Notes: generated from the sequence alone by a model not told the origin. A DNA stretch of 64,000 nucleotides from Salinirubrum litoreum (GCF_020567425.1 NZ_JAJCVJ010000002.1:124001-188000); one strand, 5' to 3'; numbered from the stretch's first letter, positions 15,906 to 25,197 are shown. Program-made: numbers and translations.

Positions 15906-16999
15906 TGACCGCAACCCAACACCCGAGCGTCGATCCCGTCTCTGCTCGGCAGTTGCTGGTCGACCTCGTCTCGACGCCGTCGGTGTCGGGCGAGGAGGCC
16001 GAGGCGGCCGAACTGCTGGTCGAGTTCTTCCGGTCGCACGGCCGGGAGGCGTGGCTCGACGAGGTCGGCAACGTCCGCGCGCCGGCAGACGATTCGGTCC
16101 TGTTGACCTCGCACATCGACACCGTCCCCGGCGACGTGCCGGTGTCGGTGAAGGGGGCGGGCGGCGAGGACGAGGCGGACGTGTCGGCCGACGAGGCCGA
16201 ACTGTGGGGCCGCGGGAGCGTCGACGCGACCGGGCCCCTCGCGGCGATGGCCGTCTCGGCCGTCGAGACCGGCGTCTCCTTCGCGGGCGTCGTCGAGGAG
16301 GAGACGACCTCGAACGGTGCGCGCCACCTCTGTGAGACGCGCGAGGAACCGGACGCGGTCGTCAACGGCGAACCCTCCGGCTGGCAGGGCATCACGCTCG
16401 GCTACCGTGGGTTCCTCGACGGGACCTACGTCGCCACCAGCGAACTCGGCCACTCCTCGCGGCCCGAGGACAACGCGATCCAGTCGGCCGTCTCGTGGTG
16501 GTCCCGGGTCGCGGACTACTTCGCGGGCGGCGACGACTACGCGCCCGTCTTCGAGCAGGTGACGACGAAGCCGGTCAGCTTCGACGGCGGCCCCAGCGAG
16601 GACGGCCTGGCCGTGGAGGCGACCGTGGAGGTGCAGTTCCGCATCCCGCCGTCGCTGTCGCCCGACGACGTGCGCGAGGTGGCGGACGGCACCCTCGGTC
16701 GTGGGACGGTCCACTGGCAGGAGCCCATCCCGCCGGTGATGGAGAGTCCCCGGACCGAGGTCGCGCGGGCGTTCCGCGTGGCGATTCGGAGCGCGGGCGG
16801 GGACCCTCGACTCGTGCGGAAGACCGGGACGAGCGACATGAACCTCTACGCCGACGCGTGGGACTGCCCGATGGTGACCTACGGCCCCGGCGACTCGGAT
16901 CTGGACCACGCGCCGAACGAGCACCTCCCGCTGTCGGAGTACGACCGCTCGGTCGGTGTGCTGTCAGACGTGGCGGAGACGCTGGCGGGTGACGACTGA
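15905..16999 (+). CDS. argE: LysW-ornithine/lysine hydrolase (ArgE/LysK type, M20 peptidase)
   Basis: The 364-residue zinc hydrolase releases ornithine from the carrier and regenerates LysW. The M20 metal ligands are visible as H70 and D72 in SHIDTVPG, D107 in GSVDATG and the glutamates of VEEETTS at about 131-133. The C-terminal KTGTSDMN and APNEHLPL segments close the active site. The ATG overlaps the argD stop, and the TGA overlaps the argF start by one base, so the end of the operon is tightly coupled. A GTG lies directly before the ATG and could also initiate. Confidence 0.93.
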   Translation: MTATQHPSVDPVSARQLLVDLVSTPSVSGEEAEAAELLVEFFRSHGREAWLDEVGNVRAPADDSVLLTSHIDTVPGDVPVSVKGAGGEDEADVSADEAELWGRGSVDATGPLAAMAVSAVETGVSFAGVVEEETTSNGARHLCETREEPDAVVNGEPSGWQGITLGYRGFLDGTYVATSELGHSSRPEDNAIQSAVSWWSRVADYFAGGDDYAPVFEQVTTKPVSFDGGPSEDGLAVEATVEVQFRIPPSLSPDDVREVADGTLGRGTVHWQEPIPPVMESPRTEVARAFRVAIRSAGGDPRLVRKTGTSDMNLYADAWDCPMVTYGPGDSDLDHAPNEHLPLSEYDRSVGVLSDVAETLAGDD

Positions 17000-17886
17000 T
17001 GGTCCGCCACTTCCTCGACGTGGACGACCTGTCGGTGGCGGAACTGCACGAGGTGCTGGACACCGCCGCCGCGCTGAAAGCCGGCGAGTACGACACCGCG
17101 CCGCTCGCGGGCGAGTCGCTGACGATGGTGTTCGAGAAACCCTCGACCCGGACGCGGGTCTCCTTCGAGACCGGGATGACGAGTCTCGGCGGGCACGCGG
17201 TCTTTCTCGGCCCGGACGACATCGGCCTGCACGGGCGGGAACCGATCAAGGACATCGCCCGCGTGCTCTCGCGGTACGGGTCGGCGACGATGGTCCGCCT
17301 GTTCGACCACGCCGACGCCGAGGAGATGGCCGCCTACGCCACCGCGCCGGTGATCAACGGCCTGACCGACGACGCACATCCCTGTCAGACGCTCGCGGAC
17401 CTGCTGACGATCCGGGACCTGTTCGGCGACTTCGACGCCGAGGTGGCCTGGGTCGGCGACGGGAACAACGTCGCCCAGTCGTTCGCGGTCGGCGCGGCGA
17501 TGGTCGGCCTCGATCTGACCGTGGCGACACCCGACGGCTACGAACTCGACGACGAGGTGCTGAACCGGGCCGCCGAGTACGAGGGGACCGTGACCACCAC
17601 GGACGATCCGGGGCAGGCCGTCGCGGACGCGGACGTGGTCTACACCGACGTGTGGATCAGCATGGGCGAGGAGGACCGCCGCGAGCAGAAGCTGTCGGCG
17701 TTCGACGGCTTCCAGGTGAACGCCGAGTTGGTCGGCGACGACGCGGTCGTGATGCACTGTCTGCCGGCCCACCGCGGCGAGGAGATCACCGACGGCGTGC
17801 TGGAGAGCGAGCGGTCGGTCGTCTGGCGGCAGGCCGAGAACCGGAAACACGCACAGTGCGGGCTGTTGGTAGAGCTGTTGGGCTGA
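16999..17886 (+). CDS. argF: ornithine carbamoyltransferase
   Basis: The 295-residue enzyme makes citrulline from ornithine and carbamoyl phosphate. The carbamoyl phosphate motif STRT is at residues 49-52 (EKPSTRTRVSFE). HPCQTLADLLTI and HCLPAHRGEE give the second carbamoyl-phosphate and ornithine sites. It is the last gene of the operon, and its ATG overlaps the argE stop (TGATG). Its presence after the LysW genes is the best argument that the operon makes arginine. Length is on the short side of the family because the N terminus is compact. Confidence 0.96.
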   Translation: MVRHFLDVDDLSVAELHEVLDTAAALKAGEYDTAPLAGESLTMVFEKPSTRTRVSFETGMTSLGGHAVFLGPDDIGLHGREPIKDIARVLSRYGSATMVRLFDHADAEEMAAYATAPVINGLTDDAHPCQTLADLLTIRDLFGDFDAEVAWVGDGNNVAQSFAVGAAMVGLDLTVATPDGYELDDEVLNRAAEYEGTVTTTDDPGQAVADADVVYTDVWISMGEEDRREQKLSAFDGFQVNAELVGDDAVVMHCLPAHRGEEITDGVLESERSVVWRQAENRKHAQCGLLVELLG

Positions 17887-18083
17887 GCGCCGGATCTTCA
17901 CACGACTGTTGTCGGAGTGTTCGGTGTCGGTGACGGTGACAGTGGCCGAGCGGTGCCGACTACTCCTGGCTGGAACTACGACAGCGCCTGCGTCACAGGA
18001 CGTGACCGTGACGGTGTCGCGAACCGCTACGGCGGCGCGACTCGTAGCGGGGGGTCCCGCGACCGCATCCGCACTCACCCGGT
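17887..18083. other. intergenic low-complexity stretch between argF and the hydrolase
   Basis: The stretch is rich in GGTGACGGTGACAGTGG and GACCGTGACGG phrases resembling those at 6620-6670 and 8080-8330. No gene-like ORF or clear terminator is seen. The two flanking genes converge here. Confidence 0.5.
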
Positions 18084-19046
18084 TCAGTCGCGCAGAACGC
18101 TGTCGAGAAACGCGATCTGGTGGCCGAACACCTGTTCGAACGCCTCGCCGGCGTACACGTCGAAGTGGCCGACCGGCATCCGGATCAGCGTGGCGTCCGG
18201 TAGCGCCTCGGCCGCCGCCTCGACCGACGACAGCGGGATGATCTCGTCGTGTTGCCCCGCCAGCAGAAGCGTCGGACACGTCACGTCCTCGCAGTGGGTG
18301 ATGGGCCGGTAGCGGGGCAGCGAGAGGAAGATTCTGGCCGGACACTCGTTGTCCCACGTGCTCCCGCGCGGGACCAGTTCCATGAACCCCGACCTCGCGC
18401 CGGGTTCGTTCAGCACCGCGAACTCCTCCGGGTCGCCGACGACCGGCACCGTGTAGGGACCGAGTAGACGCGATTGAAGCTTGTCGCGCAAGCCCGCTCC
18501 GAGCGCCGTCGGGAGGTACGACAGCGGTTTGTTCCGGGTCACCGCCCGCCCGTCGACGAACGGGACCTGTCCGACCACGGCCGAGACGCGCCGGTCGCCC
18601 GCCGCCGTGACGAGTGCGTGGCCCGCCGAGAAGGAGGTGCCCCACAGCGCCAGCCGACCCGTGTCGAGGTCGTCGAACCGACGGACACGGGCGACGGCGG
18701 CCTCCCAGTCGGCGACGTGGCGCGACGGCGAGACGAGGTTCCGGGGTTCGCCCTCGCTGTCGCCGAAGTTGCGGTAGTCGAACAGGAAGACCGCGTAGCC
18801 GCGCTCGGCGAACCGTTCGGCGATGGTCGGCAGGCGGAACGTGCGCTCGCCAGCGAAGCCGTGGGCCATCACGATCACCGGCGGGTCGGCCGGGCGGTCC
18901 GGCCGGTAGAGCCACCCGGCACACTCCTCGCCGGCGCTCTCGAAGTTCGCCGTCACCTTCGAGAACTCGTAGTTCGAGGGGCGGGGCGGGCGCTCCGGCG
19001 GGTCCTCGCGGCCGCGTCGTCGCCACGCCGAGGTGTCGCGGGTCAC
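18084..19046 (-). CDS. alpha/beta hydrolase
   Basis: The 320-residue protein starts at a GTG (19046) that overlaps the TGA of the upstream gene as GTGA. It shows the serine-hydrolase fold: VIVMAHGFAG as oxyanion region, LWGTSFSAGHAL with the nucleophile Ser (GTSFSAG, variant of GxSxG), a QHDEIIPL segment with the acidic residue, and GHFDVYAGEAF with the catalytic His. Such enzymes act on esters or peptides in the cytoplasm. The substrate is unknown. The N-terminal 60 residues form an extra beta domain, as in X-Pro dipeptidyl-peptidase-like and YqiA/FrsA-like hydrolases. Confidence 0.82.
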   Translation of the reverse strand: MTRDTSAWRRRGREDPPERPPRPSNYEFSKVTANFESAGEECAGWLYRPDRPADPPVIVMAHGFAGERTFRLPTIAERFAERGYAVFLFDYRNFGDSEGEPRNLVSPSRHVADWEAAVARVRRFDDLDTGRLALWGTSFSAGHALVTAAGDRRVSAVVGQVPFVDGRAVTRNKPLSYLPTALGAGLRDKLQSRLLGPYTVPVVGDPEEFAVLNEPGARSGFMELVPRGSTWDNECPARIFLSLPRYRPITHCEDVTCPTLLLAGQHDEIIPLSSVEAAAEALPDATLIRMPVGHFDVYAGEAFEQVFGHQIAFLDSVLRD

Positions 19047-19423
19047 GCCGACCCCTCCGACTCTTCGGAGTTCTCGTCGACCGTGTTCGTCAGCGTCCCC
19101 AGCACGCGCTCCGAGAAGTCCTCCTCCGAGAGTCGGTAGGAGAGCAGACCCTCGAACCACTCGGCGTCGGCGTGCCAGGTGCCCTGGACGTCGCCCGCGA
19201 ACCGGACGACCGTCGCCTCGACGCGGACCGGGTCCCACGTTCCATCTTCGGCCCGGTCGATCAGCGTGTTGCAGACGCGACCGATCTCACCGTGTTCGAC
19301 GCGCTCGCCCGGAAACGAGGTGGTGTAGGTCAGGTCGAGTGGGTCCCCGGCGTCGATGGACTCCACGTCGATCCCGTTGGTGCGGAGATCGCCTTCGAGT
19401 CCGGTGATCGCGTCGTCTGTCAT
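19043..19423 (-). CDS. haloarchaeal protein of unknown function
   Basis: The 126-residue acidic protein contains LTYTTSFPGERVEHGEIGRVCNTLID and a tryptophan-rich stretch GTWHADAEWFEGLLSYRL, then a serine/glutamate tail. There is no membrane segment or metal motif. I do not recognise a family. It is translationally coupled to the following alpha/beta hydrolase by GTGA overlap, so the two may share a pathway. A small alpha/beta sensor or regulatory domain is possible but not supported by any motif. Confidence 0.7.
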   Translation of the reverse strand: MTDDAITGLEGDLRTNGIDVESIDAGDPLDLTYTTSFPGERVEHGEIGRVCNTLIDRAEDGTWDPVRVEATVVRFAGDVQGTWHADAEWFEGLLSYRLSEEDFSERVLGTLTNTVDENSEESEGSA

Positions 19424-19509
19424 GTGCCGGGCTACGACCGCCGGGGGCTAAACCCTTGCCCGGTGACAGTCGCCAGGTTACAAAGAGAGAACGCGCCGCG
19501 CCCGCCGGC

Positions 19510-21735
19510 TTACTGGAAGCCGATCCGCCCGCTGCCACGGTCGGCCATCGGTCCCTGCTGGCCGCCCTTGAACTGGTCTTTCATGCGCTCGTAGTAGTCC
19601 ATCAGGTCGTCGGTGATCGTCGGCCGGACCGACTCCATCGCCTTCCGGAAGTGGCGCATCTCGATGGCCTCCGCGTCGTCGTCCTCCCGGAGCGCCTCGA
19701 TTGCGGCCTCGCGGCCGATGGACTCCAGGTCGGACCCGACGTAGCCCTCGGTCATCTCCGCGACCTCGCGCAGGCTCACGTCCGGGGCGAGCGGACTGTT
19801 CTGCGTGTGGATGCGGAGGATCTGTTCGCGTCCCTCGGCGGTCGGTTCGCCGATCATGACGAGGCGGTCGAACCGACCCGAGCGAATCAGGGCGGGGTCG
19901 ATCATGTCCGGGCGGTTCGTCGCACCGATGACCATCACGTCGCCCATCTCCTCTAAGCCGTCCAACTCGGTCAGCAGTTGGTTGACGACGCGCTCGGAGA
20001 CGTTGCTCCCGACCTCCTGCCCGCGAGACGGCGCGAGGCTGTCGAGTTCGTCGAAGAAGATGATACACGGCGACACCTGCCGGGCCTTCCGGAAGGTCTG
20101 CCTGATCGCCTTCTCCGACTCACCGACCCACTTCGACAGCAGTTGCGGCCCTCTGACCGAGATGAAGTTCGCGTTCGTCTCGTTGGCGACGGCCTTCGCC
20201 ATCAGCGTCTTGCCGGTGCCGGGCGGGCCGTACAGCAGGACCCCCTTCGGGGCCTCGATGCCCATCCGGTCGAACTTCTGTGGGTCGGTCAGCGGCCACT
20301 CGACCGACTCCTGCACTTGACTCTGGGCCTCCTCCAGCCCGCCCACGTCGTCCCACGTGACCTTCGGCAGTTCGACGAGTACCTCCCGCATCGCGGAGGG
20401 TTCGACCTCGCCGAGTGCGCCGTTGAAGTCGTTGCGCTTGACGATCATCCGGTCGATCAGACTCGGCGGGATGTCCTCCTCGTCGAGATCGATCTCCGGG
20501 AGGTAGCGCCGCAGCGCCTTCATCGCGGCCTCCTTCGTCAGGCTCTCGATGTCCGCGCCGACGAAGCCGTGGGTCTCGTCGGCGAGGTGGTCCAGACTCA
20601 CGTCGTCCGACAGCGGCATCCCGCGCGTGTGGATCTGGAGGATCTCTTTCCGGCCCACTTCGTCCGGGACACCGATCTCGATCTCACGGTCGAAGCGACC
20701 GGGCCGGCGGAGCGCGGGGTCGACCGAGTCCACGCGGTTCGTCGCCGCGATGACGATGACCTGTCCCCGCGCCTCGAGACCGTCCATCATCGTCAGCAAC
20801 TGGGCGACGACCCGGCGTTCGACCTCGCCGGTCACGTCCTCGCGCTTCGGCGCGATGGAGTCGAGTTCGTCGATGAAGATGATGGAGGGCGACTCCTCTT
20901 TCGCGTCCTCGAAGATCTCACGCAGTTGCTGTTCGGACTCGCCGTAGTACTTCGAGATGATCTCCGGGCCCGCGATGGAGAAGAAACTCGCGGAGGTCTC
21001 GTTGGCGACGGCCTTCGCCAGCAGGGTCTTCCCGGTCCCCGGCGGGCCGTGGAGCAGCACCCCCTGCGGTGGCTCGATCCCCAACTTCTTGAAGATCTGC
21101 GGGTGCTTCATCGGGAGTTCGACCATCTCCCGGACGCGCTGGATCTCGTTTTGCAGGCCGCCGATGTCTTCGTAGGTGATGCCGCCGCCGGTCTTCTCGA
21201 AGCCCGAGATGGGTTCCTCGCGGAGTTCGACCTCGGTGTCCTCGGTGATGAGACAGACGCCCTCGGGGTCGGTCTCCACGGCGATGAGCGGGATGGCCTG
21301 TCCCGGCGACCGCATGAACGGGTGGTTCGTGGAGGACATCACGGGCACGATGTCGCGTTCGACGACCGGCCGCTTCAGGATCTGCCGTTTGACCATCCCG
21401 GCCGCGTCGGAGCCGAACTGCACCGACGCCTCCTCGGGCGGCGCGAGGACGAGTTTGTCGGCCTTCTTCGCGTCCGCCTTCCGGATCGTCACGCGCTCGC
21501 CGATGCCGATGTCGGCGTTCTGCCGGGTGAACCCGTCGATGCGCACGGTGTCGGTGTTCCAGTCCTGTCGGTCCGCGCGCCAGACCTTCGCCGCCGTCGT
21601 CTCGCCGCCTTCGATCTCGATGATGTCACCCGGTGAGAGCTTCAGATGCAACAGCGTGTCCGGGTCGAGACGGGCGATGCCACGCCCCGAGTCGTTCGGG
21701 TACGCCTTCGCCACTTCGAGTTGAACTTCGTTCAT
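19510..21735 (-). CDS. cdc48: Cdc48/VAT-type AAA+ ATPase
   Basis: The 741-residue unfoldase has the archaeal p97 layout: an N domain (residues 1-185, beginning [22 protein letters not shown]), then D1 with Walker A GPPGTGKT at 230-237 and a DEID-like Walker B ([13 protein letters not shown]), then D2 with a second GPPGTGKT near 506 and [10 protein letters not shown]. Arginine fingers appear in [11 protein letters not shown] and RSGRFDRLV. It forms hexamers and feeds proteins to the proteasome, often SAMP-linked ones. The ATG at 21735 is the conserved start. An earlier in-frame ATG at 21771 would add 12 residues. Confidence 0.96.
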   Translation of the reverse strand: MNEVQLEVAKAYPNDSGRGIARLDPDTLLHLKLSPGDIIEIEGGETTAAKVWRADRQDWNTDTVRIDGFTRQNADIGIGERVTIRKADAKKADKLVLAPPEEASVQFGSDAAGMVKRQILKRPVVERDIVPVMSSTNHPFMRSPGQAIPLIAVETDPEGVCLITEDTEVELREEPISGFEKTGGGITYEDIGGLQNEIQRVREMVELPMKHPQIFKKLGIEPPQGVLLHGPPGTGKTLLAKAVANETSASFFSIAGPEIISKYYGESEQQLREIFEDAKEESPSIIFIDELDSIAPKREDVTGEVERRVVAQLLTMMDGLEARGQVIVIAATNRVDSVDPALRRPGRFDREIEIGVPDEVGRKEILQIHTRGMPLSDDVSLDHLADETHGFVGADIESLTKEAAMKALRRYLPEIDLDEEDIPPSLIDRMIVKRNDFNGALGEVEPSAMREVLVELPKVTWDDVGGLEEAQSQVQESVEWPLTDPQKFDRMGIEAPKGVLLYGPPGTGKTLMAKAVANETNANFISVRGPQLLSKWVGESEKAIRQTFRKARQVSPCIIFFDELDSLAPSRGQEVGSNVSERVVNQLLTELDGLEEMGDVMVIGATNRPDMIDPALIRSGRFDRLVMIGEPTAEGREQILRIHTQNSPLAPDVSLREVAEMTEGYVGSDLESIGREAAIEALREDDDAEAIEMRHFRKAMESVRPTITDDLMDYYERMKDQFKGGQQGPMADRGSGRIGFQ

Positions 21736-21771
21736 GATATGCTCGCGGGGGAGTTGTTTTGTGGTCGGCAA

Positions 21772-21950
21772 CGACGGGGGATAAGTCCTGCGCTACCGGG
21801 GGTCGCGCCCGCCGTGGCCGCGTCGTCGTGTGCCATTCTATAGCATGGTATGGCGTGAGGGGTACTTATGGGTGGCGTCTCCGGTAGGTCGTGACGAAGG
21901 GTGCCGACTCAGTCGTCGGCGAACGGGGTACCGGCCGCGCCGTCGCCGTC
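21772..21950. other. intergenic region upstream of cdc48
   Basis: On the minus strand ACTTATCCCC near 21779-21788 is a TATA-like element about 50 bases before the cdc48 ATG. Farther away GCCAT (21831-21835) and ATGGC (21849-21853) form a short interrupted palindrome around TATAG in an otherwise GC-rich stretch. It may be a regulatory site. No gene is seen. Confidence 0.35.
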
Positions 21951-23138
21951 TCAGCCCTCTGGTTCGTGGGGACAGAGTGGGTCGGCCGCGAGTGGGTCGC
22001 CCGTCGCGGCGTAGGCCCGCGACCGACTGCCGCCGCACACCCAACGGAACTCGCAGGCCCCGCACTTCCCCCGGAGTTCGTCGCGGTCCCGCAGGGCGGT
22101 GAACAGGTCCGACTCGCGGTAGAGGGCGGCGACCGACGACTCCCGGACGTTGCCGGCGGACTTCGGCAGGAAGCCGGAGGGGTACACCTCCCCGGTGTGG
22201 CTGACGAACGCGAAGCCGTCGCCCGCGAGGACGCTCGGCCGGCCGACCGTCGCGCCCGGCGGTGGACCGCTGTCGGCGTCGTCGGTGCTCACGTCGCCGA
22301 CGCCCGGTGGCGGGCCGCCTCCATCTCCGTCGGTGTCGACACCAGGTGGTGGGCCGCCGCCGTCACCGTTCGCGACCCCCGGTGGCGGACCGGTCGTGCC
22401 ACGGTCACCCGCGTCGCCCGGCGGGTCGACCTGCTGCTGGACGCGGCGGTACTGGGGAGCCTCGGTCGTCTTCAGCGCGAACGAGGCCTCGCTCTCGACG
22501 CGATCCAGCCACGCCATCACCGCGTCGGCCTGCATCGGGGGGACGGGGTCGAGTGTCGCCCCCCGACCCACGGGGACGAGGAAGAAGACGCTCCACCGGA
22601 TCGCACCGAGGTCGGCGACGAGGTCACGAATCGCGGGGAGGTCGTCGACCGTCTCGGCACAGACGGTCGTGTTGATCTGGAGCGAGATGCCGGCCTCGCG
22701 CGCGGCCTCGGCCGCTTCGACGGTGTCTTCGAAACTCCCCGACTCGCCACGGAAGCGGTCGTGGCTCTCGGCGTCCCCGCCGTCGAAACTGAGCGCCATC
22801 CGCGACAGGCCGGCGTCCGCGAGGCCCCGCACTCGCTCGGGCGTCAGCGACTGCGTGCCGCTGGGCGTCAGCGACATCCGCAGACCGCGGTCCGTGCCGT
22901 AGTCGATCAACTCCGGCAGATCCGGCCGCTTCAGGGGGTCGCCCCCCGAGAGGACGACAACCTGCCCCTCGCCGAACTCGGTCGCCGCGTCGTCGAGCAA
23001 CTGCTTCCCCTCCGCCGTCGTCAACTCGTCGGGGTGCCGGGTCGGGTGGGCGTCGGCCCGGCAGTGGTCACAGGCCAACTCACACGCCTGCGTCACCTCC
23101 CAGATCAGGACGACCGGGCGCTCGCTGGTGTCGAACAT
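21951..23138 (-). CDS. radical SAM/SPASM protein with GPPPG repeat insert (haem-pathway or peptide-modifying type)
   Basis: The 395-residue enzyme has the radical SAM cluster motif C19, C23, C26 (QACELACDHCRA), the SGGDPL motif at 64-69, and a C-terminal SPASM cluster (KCGACEFRWVCGGSRSR to the final C). It resembles the TIGR04053/AhbD-like family assigned in archaea to late haem synthesis. Residues about 238-297 form an insert with four GPPPG motifs (starting at about 250, 262, 275 and 291), joined by Asp/Gly linkers, between the catalytic barrel and the SPASM part. Such a proline-rich insert is unusual. It lies divergent from the candidate peptide and second radical SAM gene. Confidence 0.82.
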   Translation of the reverse strand: MFDTSERPVVLIWEVTQACELACDHCRADAHPTRHPDELTTAEGKQLLDDAATEFGEGQVVVLSGGDPLKRPDLPELIDYGTDRGLRMSLTPSGTQSLTPERVRGLADAGLSRMALSFDGGDAESHDRFRGESGSFEDTVEAAEAAREAGISLQINTTVCAETVDDLPAIRDLVADLGAIRWSVFFLVPVGRGATLDPVPPMQADAVMAWLDRVESEASFALKTTEAPQYRRVQQQVDPPGDAGDRGTTGPPPGVANGDGGGPPPGVDTDGDGGGPPPGVGDVSTDDADSGPPPGATVGRPSVLAGDGFAFVSHTGEVYPSGFLPKSAGNVRESSVAALYRESDLFTALRDRDELRGKCGACEFRWVCGGSRSRAYAATGDPLAADPLCPHEPEG

Positions 23139-23227
23139 CTCTGTCTACTCCTCCGTGTCCCACGCATCAAAGCCGACTCCCGAACACCTACGGCCGGTTT
23201 TCACCTCGTGGGAACGGACGGGGGGCG

Positions 23228-23235
23228 TTTGATAT
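23228..23235 (+). promoter_or_regulatory. TATA box of the peptide/radical SAM operon
   Basis: TTTGATAT is centred about 25 bases before the ATG at 23256. The divergent radical SAM gene has its own TTTGATG-like box at about 23165-23172 on the minus strand, so the two promoters are back to back within 120 bases. Confidence 0.5.
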
Positions 23236-23255
23236 CTCGGCCGTAATCGTGGGGT

Positions 23256-23645
23256 ATGTCGTCCGAGCGACCGCGAGAGGCGGCGGCCGCGTCCGAGCGT
23301 CGGCGCGTCGCCGAACCCCGCGCAGACGAGACCCGAGAGTGGGAGGTGTTCGTCCGGGAGACCCCCGAGGAACCGCTCCGCCACGCCGGGAGCGTCACCG
23401 CCCCGAACGCCGACGTCGCCCACGAGGCCGCCGACACGCTGTTCGAGCGCACCGCCGACACGATCTGGTGTGCGCCGACGGACGCGGTGGCCCGGTTCAC
23501 GACCCGCGAGTTGGACAGCGAGTACGCCGAGGAGTCGGTCGGCGAGAACCGAGACGCCGACGCGACGCCGACACACGAGGCGTCGGCGACGGAGCGGCGC
23601 GACGGAGCCGACGACGCCGAGGGTGACGAGGAGGGGCCAGCATGA
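23256..23645 (+). CDS. PaaB-like radical SAM-partner protein (Htur_1727-type candidate RiPP)
   Basis: The 129-residue acidic protein has a central EWEVFVRETPEEPLRHAGSV block and a WCAPTDAVARFTTREL block that resemble the PaaB subunit fold. I recall haloarchaeal proteins of this kind being catalogued as rSAM-partnered candidate RiPP precursors (Htur_1727 family). Its stop overlaps the ATG of the next radical SAM gene (ATGA), which argues that they are made together. The only cysteine is in WCAP. The 40 terminal residues are a disordered, Asp/Glu-rich tail. Whether it is a modified substrate, a chaperone or a haem carrier is not known. Confidence 0.75.
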   Translation: MSSERPREAAAASERRRVAEPRADETREWEVFVRETPEEPLRHAGSVTAPNADVAHEAADTLFERTADTIWCAPTDAVARFTTRELDSEYAEESVGENRDADATPTHEASATERRDGADDAEGDEEGPA

Positions 23646-24871
23646 TCTCGCTCAGCAAACTGCTCTGTGATCTGGACGCGGAAGGCGACGGTCTCCGGTA
23701 CGACGCCGGCGACGACGCCGCAGTCGAACAGATACGCGAGAAGAAGCAACAGAAACCGGTCGTCGTCTGGAACCTGACGAAGCGGTGTAACCTCCACTGT
23801 CAGCACTGCTACGCCGGCGCGGAGATCGAGAGCGCGCCCGGCGAACTCTCGACGGCCGAGGGGAGACAGCTCCTGGACGAACTCGCCGACTACGGCGCGC
23901 CGGTCGTCCTCTTCTCCGGCGGGGAACCGATGGTCCGCGACGACCTGCTCGAACTGATCGCCCACGCCAGCGACGCCGGCATCCGGCCCGTACTCTCGAC
24001 GAACGGGACGCTCATCACCGCCGAGAACGCCCGCCGGATGAAGGAGGCGGGACTCAAGTACGCCGGCGTCTCGGTCGACGGCCTGCCGGAGCGCAACGAC
24101 CGATTCCGGGGCCAGGAGGGGGCCTTCGACGCCGCCGTCCGGGGCATCGAACACTGTCTCGACGCCGGCCTGAAGACCGGTCTGCGCTACACCATCACCG
24201 AGGCGAACGCCGCCGACATGGAGGGCGTCGTGGACCTCCTGCGTGACGTGGGCGTCGACCGCTTCTGCTTCTACCACCTCGACTACGGCGGGCGCGGCAA
24301 CGACATCCGCGACGTCGACCTCTCGCCGGCCGACCGCCGCGAGGCGGTCCGCCGCCTCTGCGACCTCACGCGGGAGTACCACGAGGCGGGCGAGGAGATC
24401 GAGACCCTGCTCGTCGGCAACTACTGTGACGCCGGCTTCCTCGTGGAGTACGCCCGCGAGGAACTCGGCCCAGCCGCCGCCGACCGCATCTACCGCTACC
24501 TCCGTGTGAACGGCGGCGACCCGGCCGGGGAGCGCGTCGCGGACGTCGACTACCAGGGGAACGTCCACGCGACCCAGTTCTGGCAAGGGTACAGCCTCGG
24601 CAACGTCCGGGACCGGCCCTTCGGAGCCATCTGGGACGACGAGTCGAACCCGGTGCTCCGGGACCTCCGCCAGCGCGAGGACCTGCTGACGGGCCGGTGT
24701 GCAGACTGTCGGTACCGCTCCATCTGTCGCGGTGGCTCGCGACTCCGGGCGCTCGCCACCGAGGGGGACCTCTTCGCCCCCGACCCGCAGTGTTACCTCA
24801 CGCCCGGAGAGCGCGCCGGCGAGGGGTCGCCGGTGGCCGGTGTCGACGACGGCTCGGTCGGCGCGGACTGA
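23642..24871 (+). CDS. ahbC: radical SAM/SPASM protein, AhbC-like (siroheme-to-haem pathway)
   Basis: The 409-residue enzyme carries C49, C53, C56 (KRCNLHCQHCYAG), SGGEPM, and a C-terminal SPASM cluster CADCRYRSICRGGSR. The start LSKLLCDLD and the overall pattern match the NirJ/AhbC group, which removes acetate side chains from 12,18-didecarboxysiroheme in the siroheme-dependent haem route of archaea. The coupled PaaB-like gene upstream and the divergent radical SAM protein form a three-gene locus. Function as AhbC is likely rather than certain, because SPASM proteins that modify peptides look similar. Confidence 0.8.
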   Translation: MISLSKLLCDLDAEGDGLRYDAGDDAAVEQIREKKQQKPVVVWNLTKRCNLHCQHCYAGAEIESAPGELSTAEGRQLLDELADYGAPVVLFSGGEPMVRDDLLELIAHASDAGIRPVLSTNGTLITAENARRMKEAGLKYAGVSVDGLPERNDRFRGQEGAFDAAVRGIEHCLDAGLKTGLRYTITEANAADMEGVVDLLRDVGVDRFCFYHLDYGGRGNDIRDVDLSPADRREAVRRLCDLTREYHEAGEEIETLLVGNYCDAGFLVEYAREELGPAAADRIYRYLRVNGGDPAGERVADVDYQGNVHATQFWQGYSLGNVRDRPFGAIWDDESNPVLRDLRQREDLLTGRCADCRYRSICRGGSRLRALATEGDLFAPDPQCYLTPGERAGEGSPVAGVDDGSVGAD

Positions 24872-24978
24872 CCGCCGCGTCGCCGGTGTGGTACTCGCGC
24901 CGACGGCCGTCTGCTCCCGACCGAGCGGCCGCTACAGGGGTTCGGCTCCGGAGAGACTCGCGTCCTGCAGAAATCGCC

Positions 24979-25173
24979 TTACGCGCTCGGCTTGCCGCCG
25001 GCCTTCTTCCGGGTGACGTAGCCGGCGATCCGGTTACGGACCGACTTCGACTCCACGTTGGTCAGCTTCGCGACGCTCTCTTTGTTCGTCTCGAAGTCCG
25101 TGTTGAACGCCTGCGGGTAGCGCTCCAACAGGATCGTCCCCAGCTGTTTGACGTACTTGGGTTTGATAGCCAT
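24979..25173 (-). CDS. rps17e: 30S ribosomal protein S17e
   Basis: The 64-residue basic protein, MAIKPKYVKQLGTILLERYP at its start and RNRIAGYVTRKK near its end, is the archaeal/eukaryotic S17e. It is one of the few non-acidic proteins in the window, as expected for an rRNA-binding protein. A TATA-like GTTTTAG (minus strand, 25198-25206) lies about 29 bases before the ATG, so the message is probably leaderless. The gene stands alone. Confidence 0.97.
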   Translation of the reverse strand: MAIKPKYVKQLGTILLERYPQAFNTDFETNKESVAKLTNVESKSVRNRIAGYVTRKKAGGKPSA

Positions 25174-25197
25174 ACGACACAGTTCCCCGGTCGGCCA

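Noticed and set aside
11976-17886. Assigning the LysW operon to lysine synthesis
   Set aside because: No lysine-specific gene is seen, and the operon ends in ornithine carbamoyltransferase with argG-argH directly before it.
18084-19238. Alpha/beta hydrolase starting at 19238
   Set aside because: The GTG at 19046 forms a GTGA overlap with the preceding gene. The added residues are Arg/Gly-rich shadow sequence.
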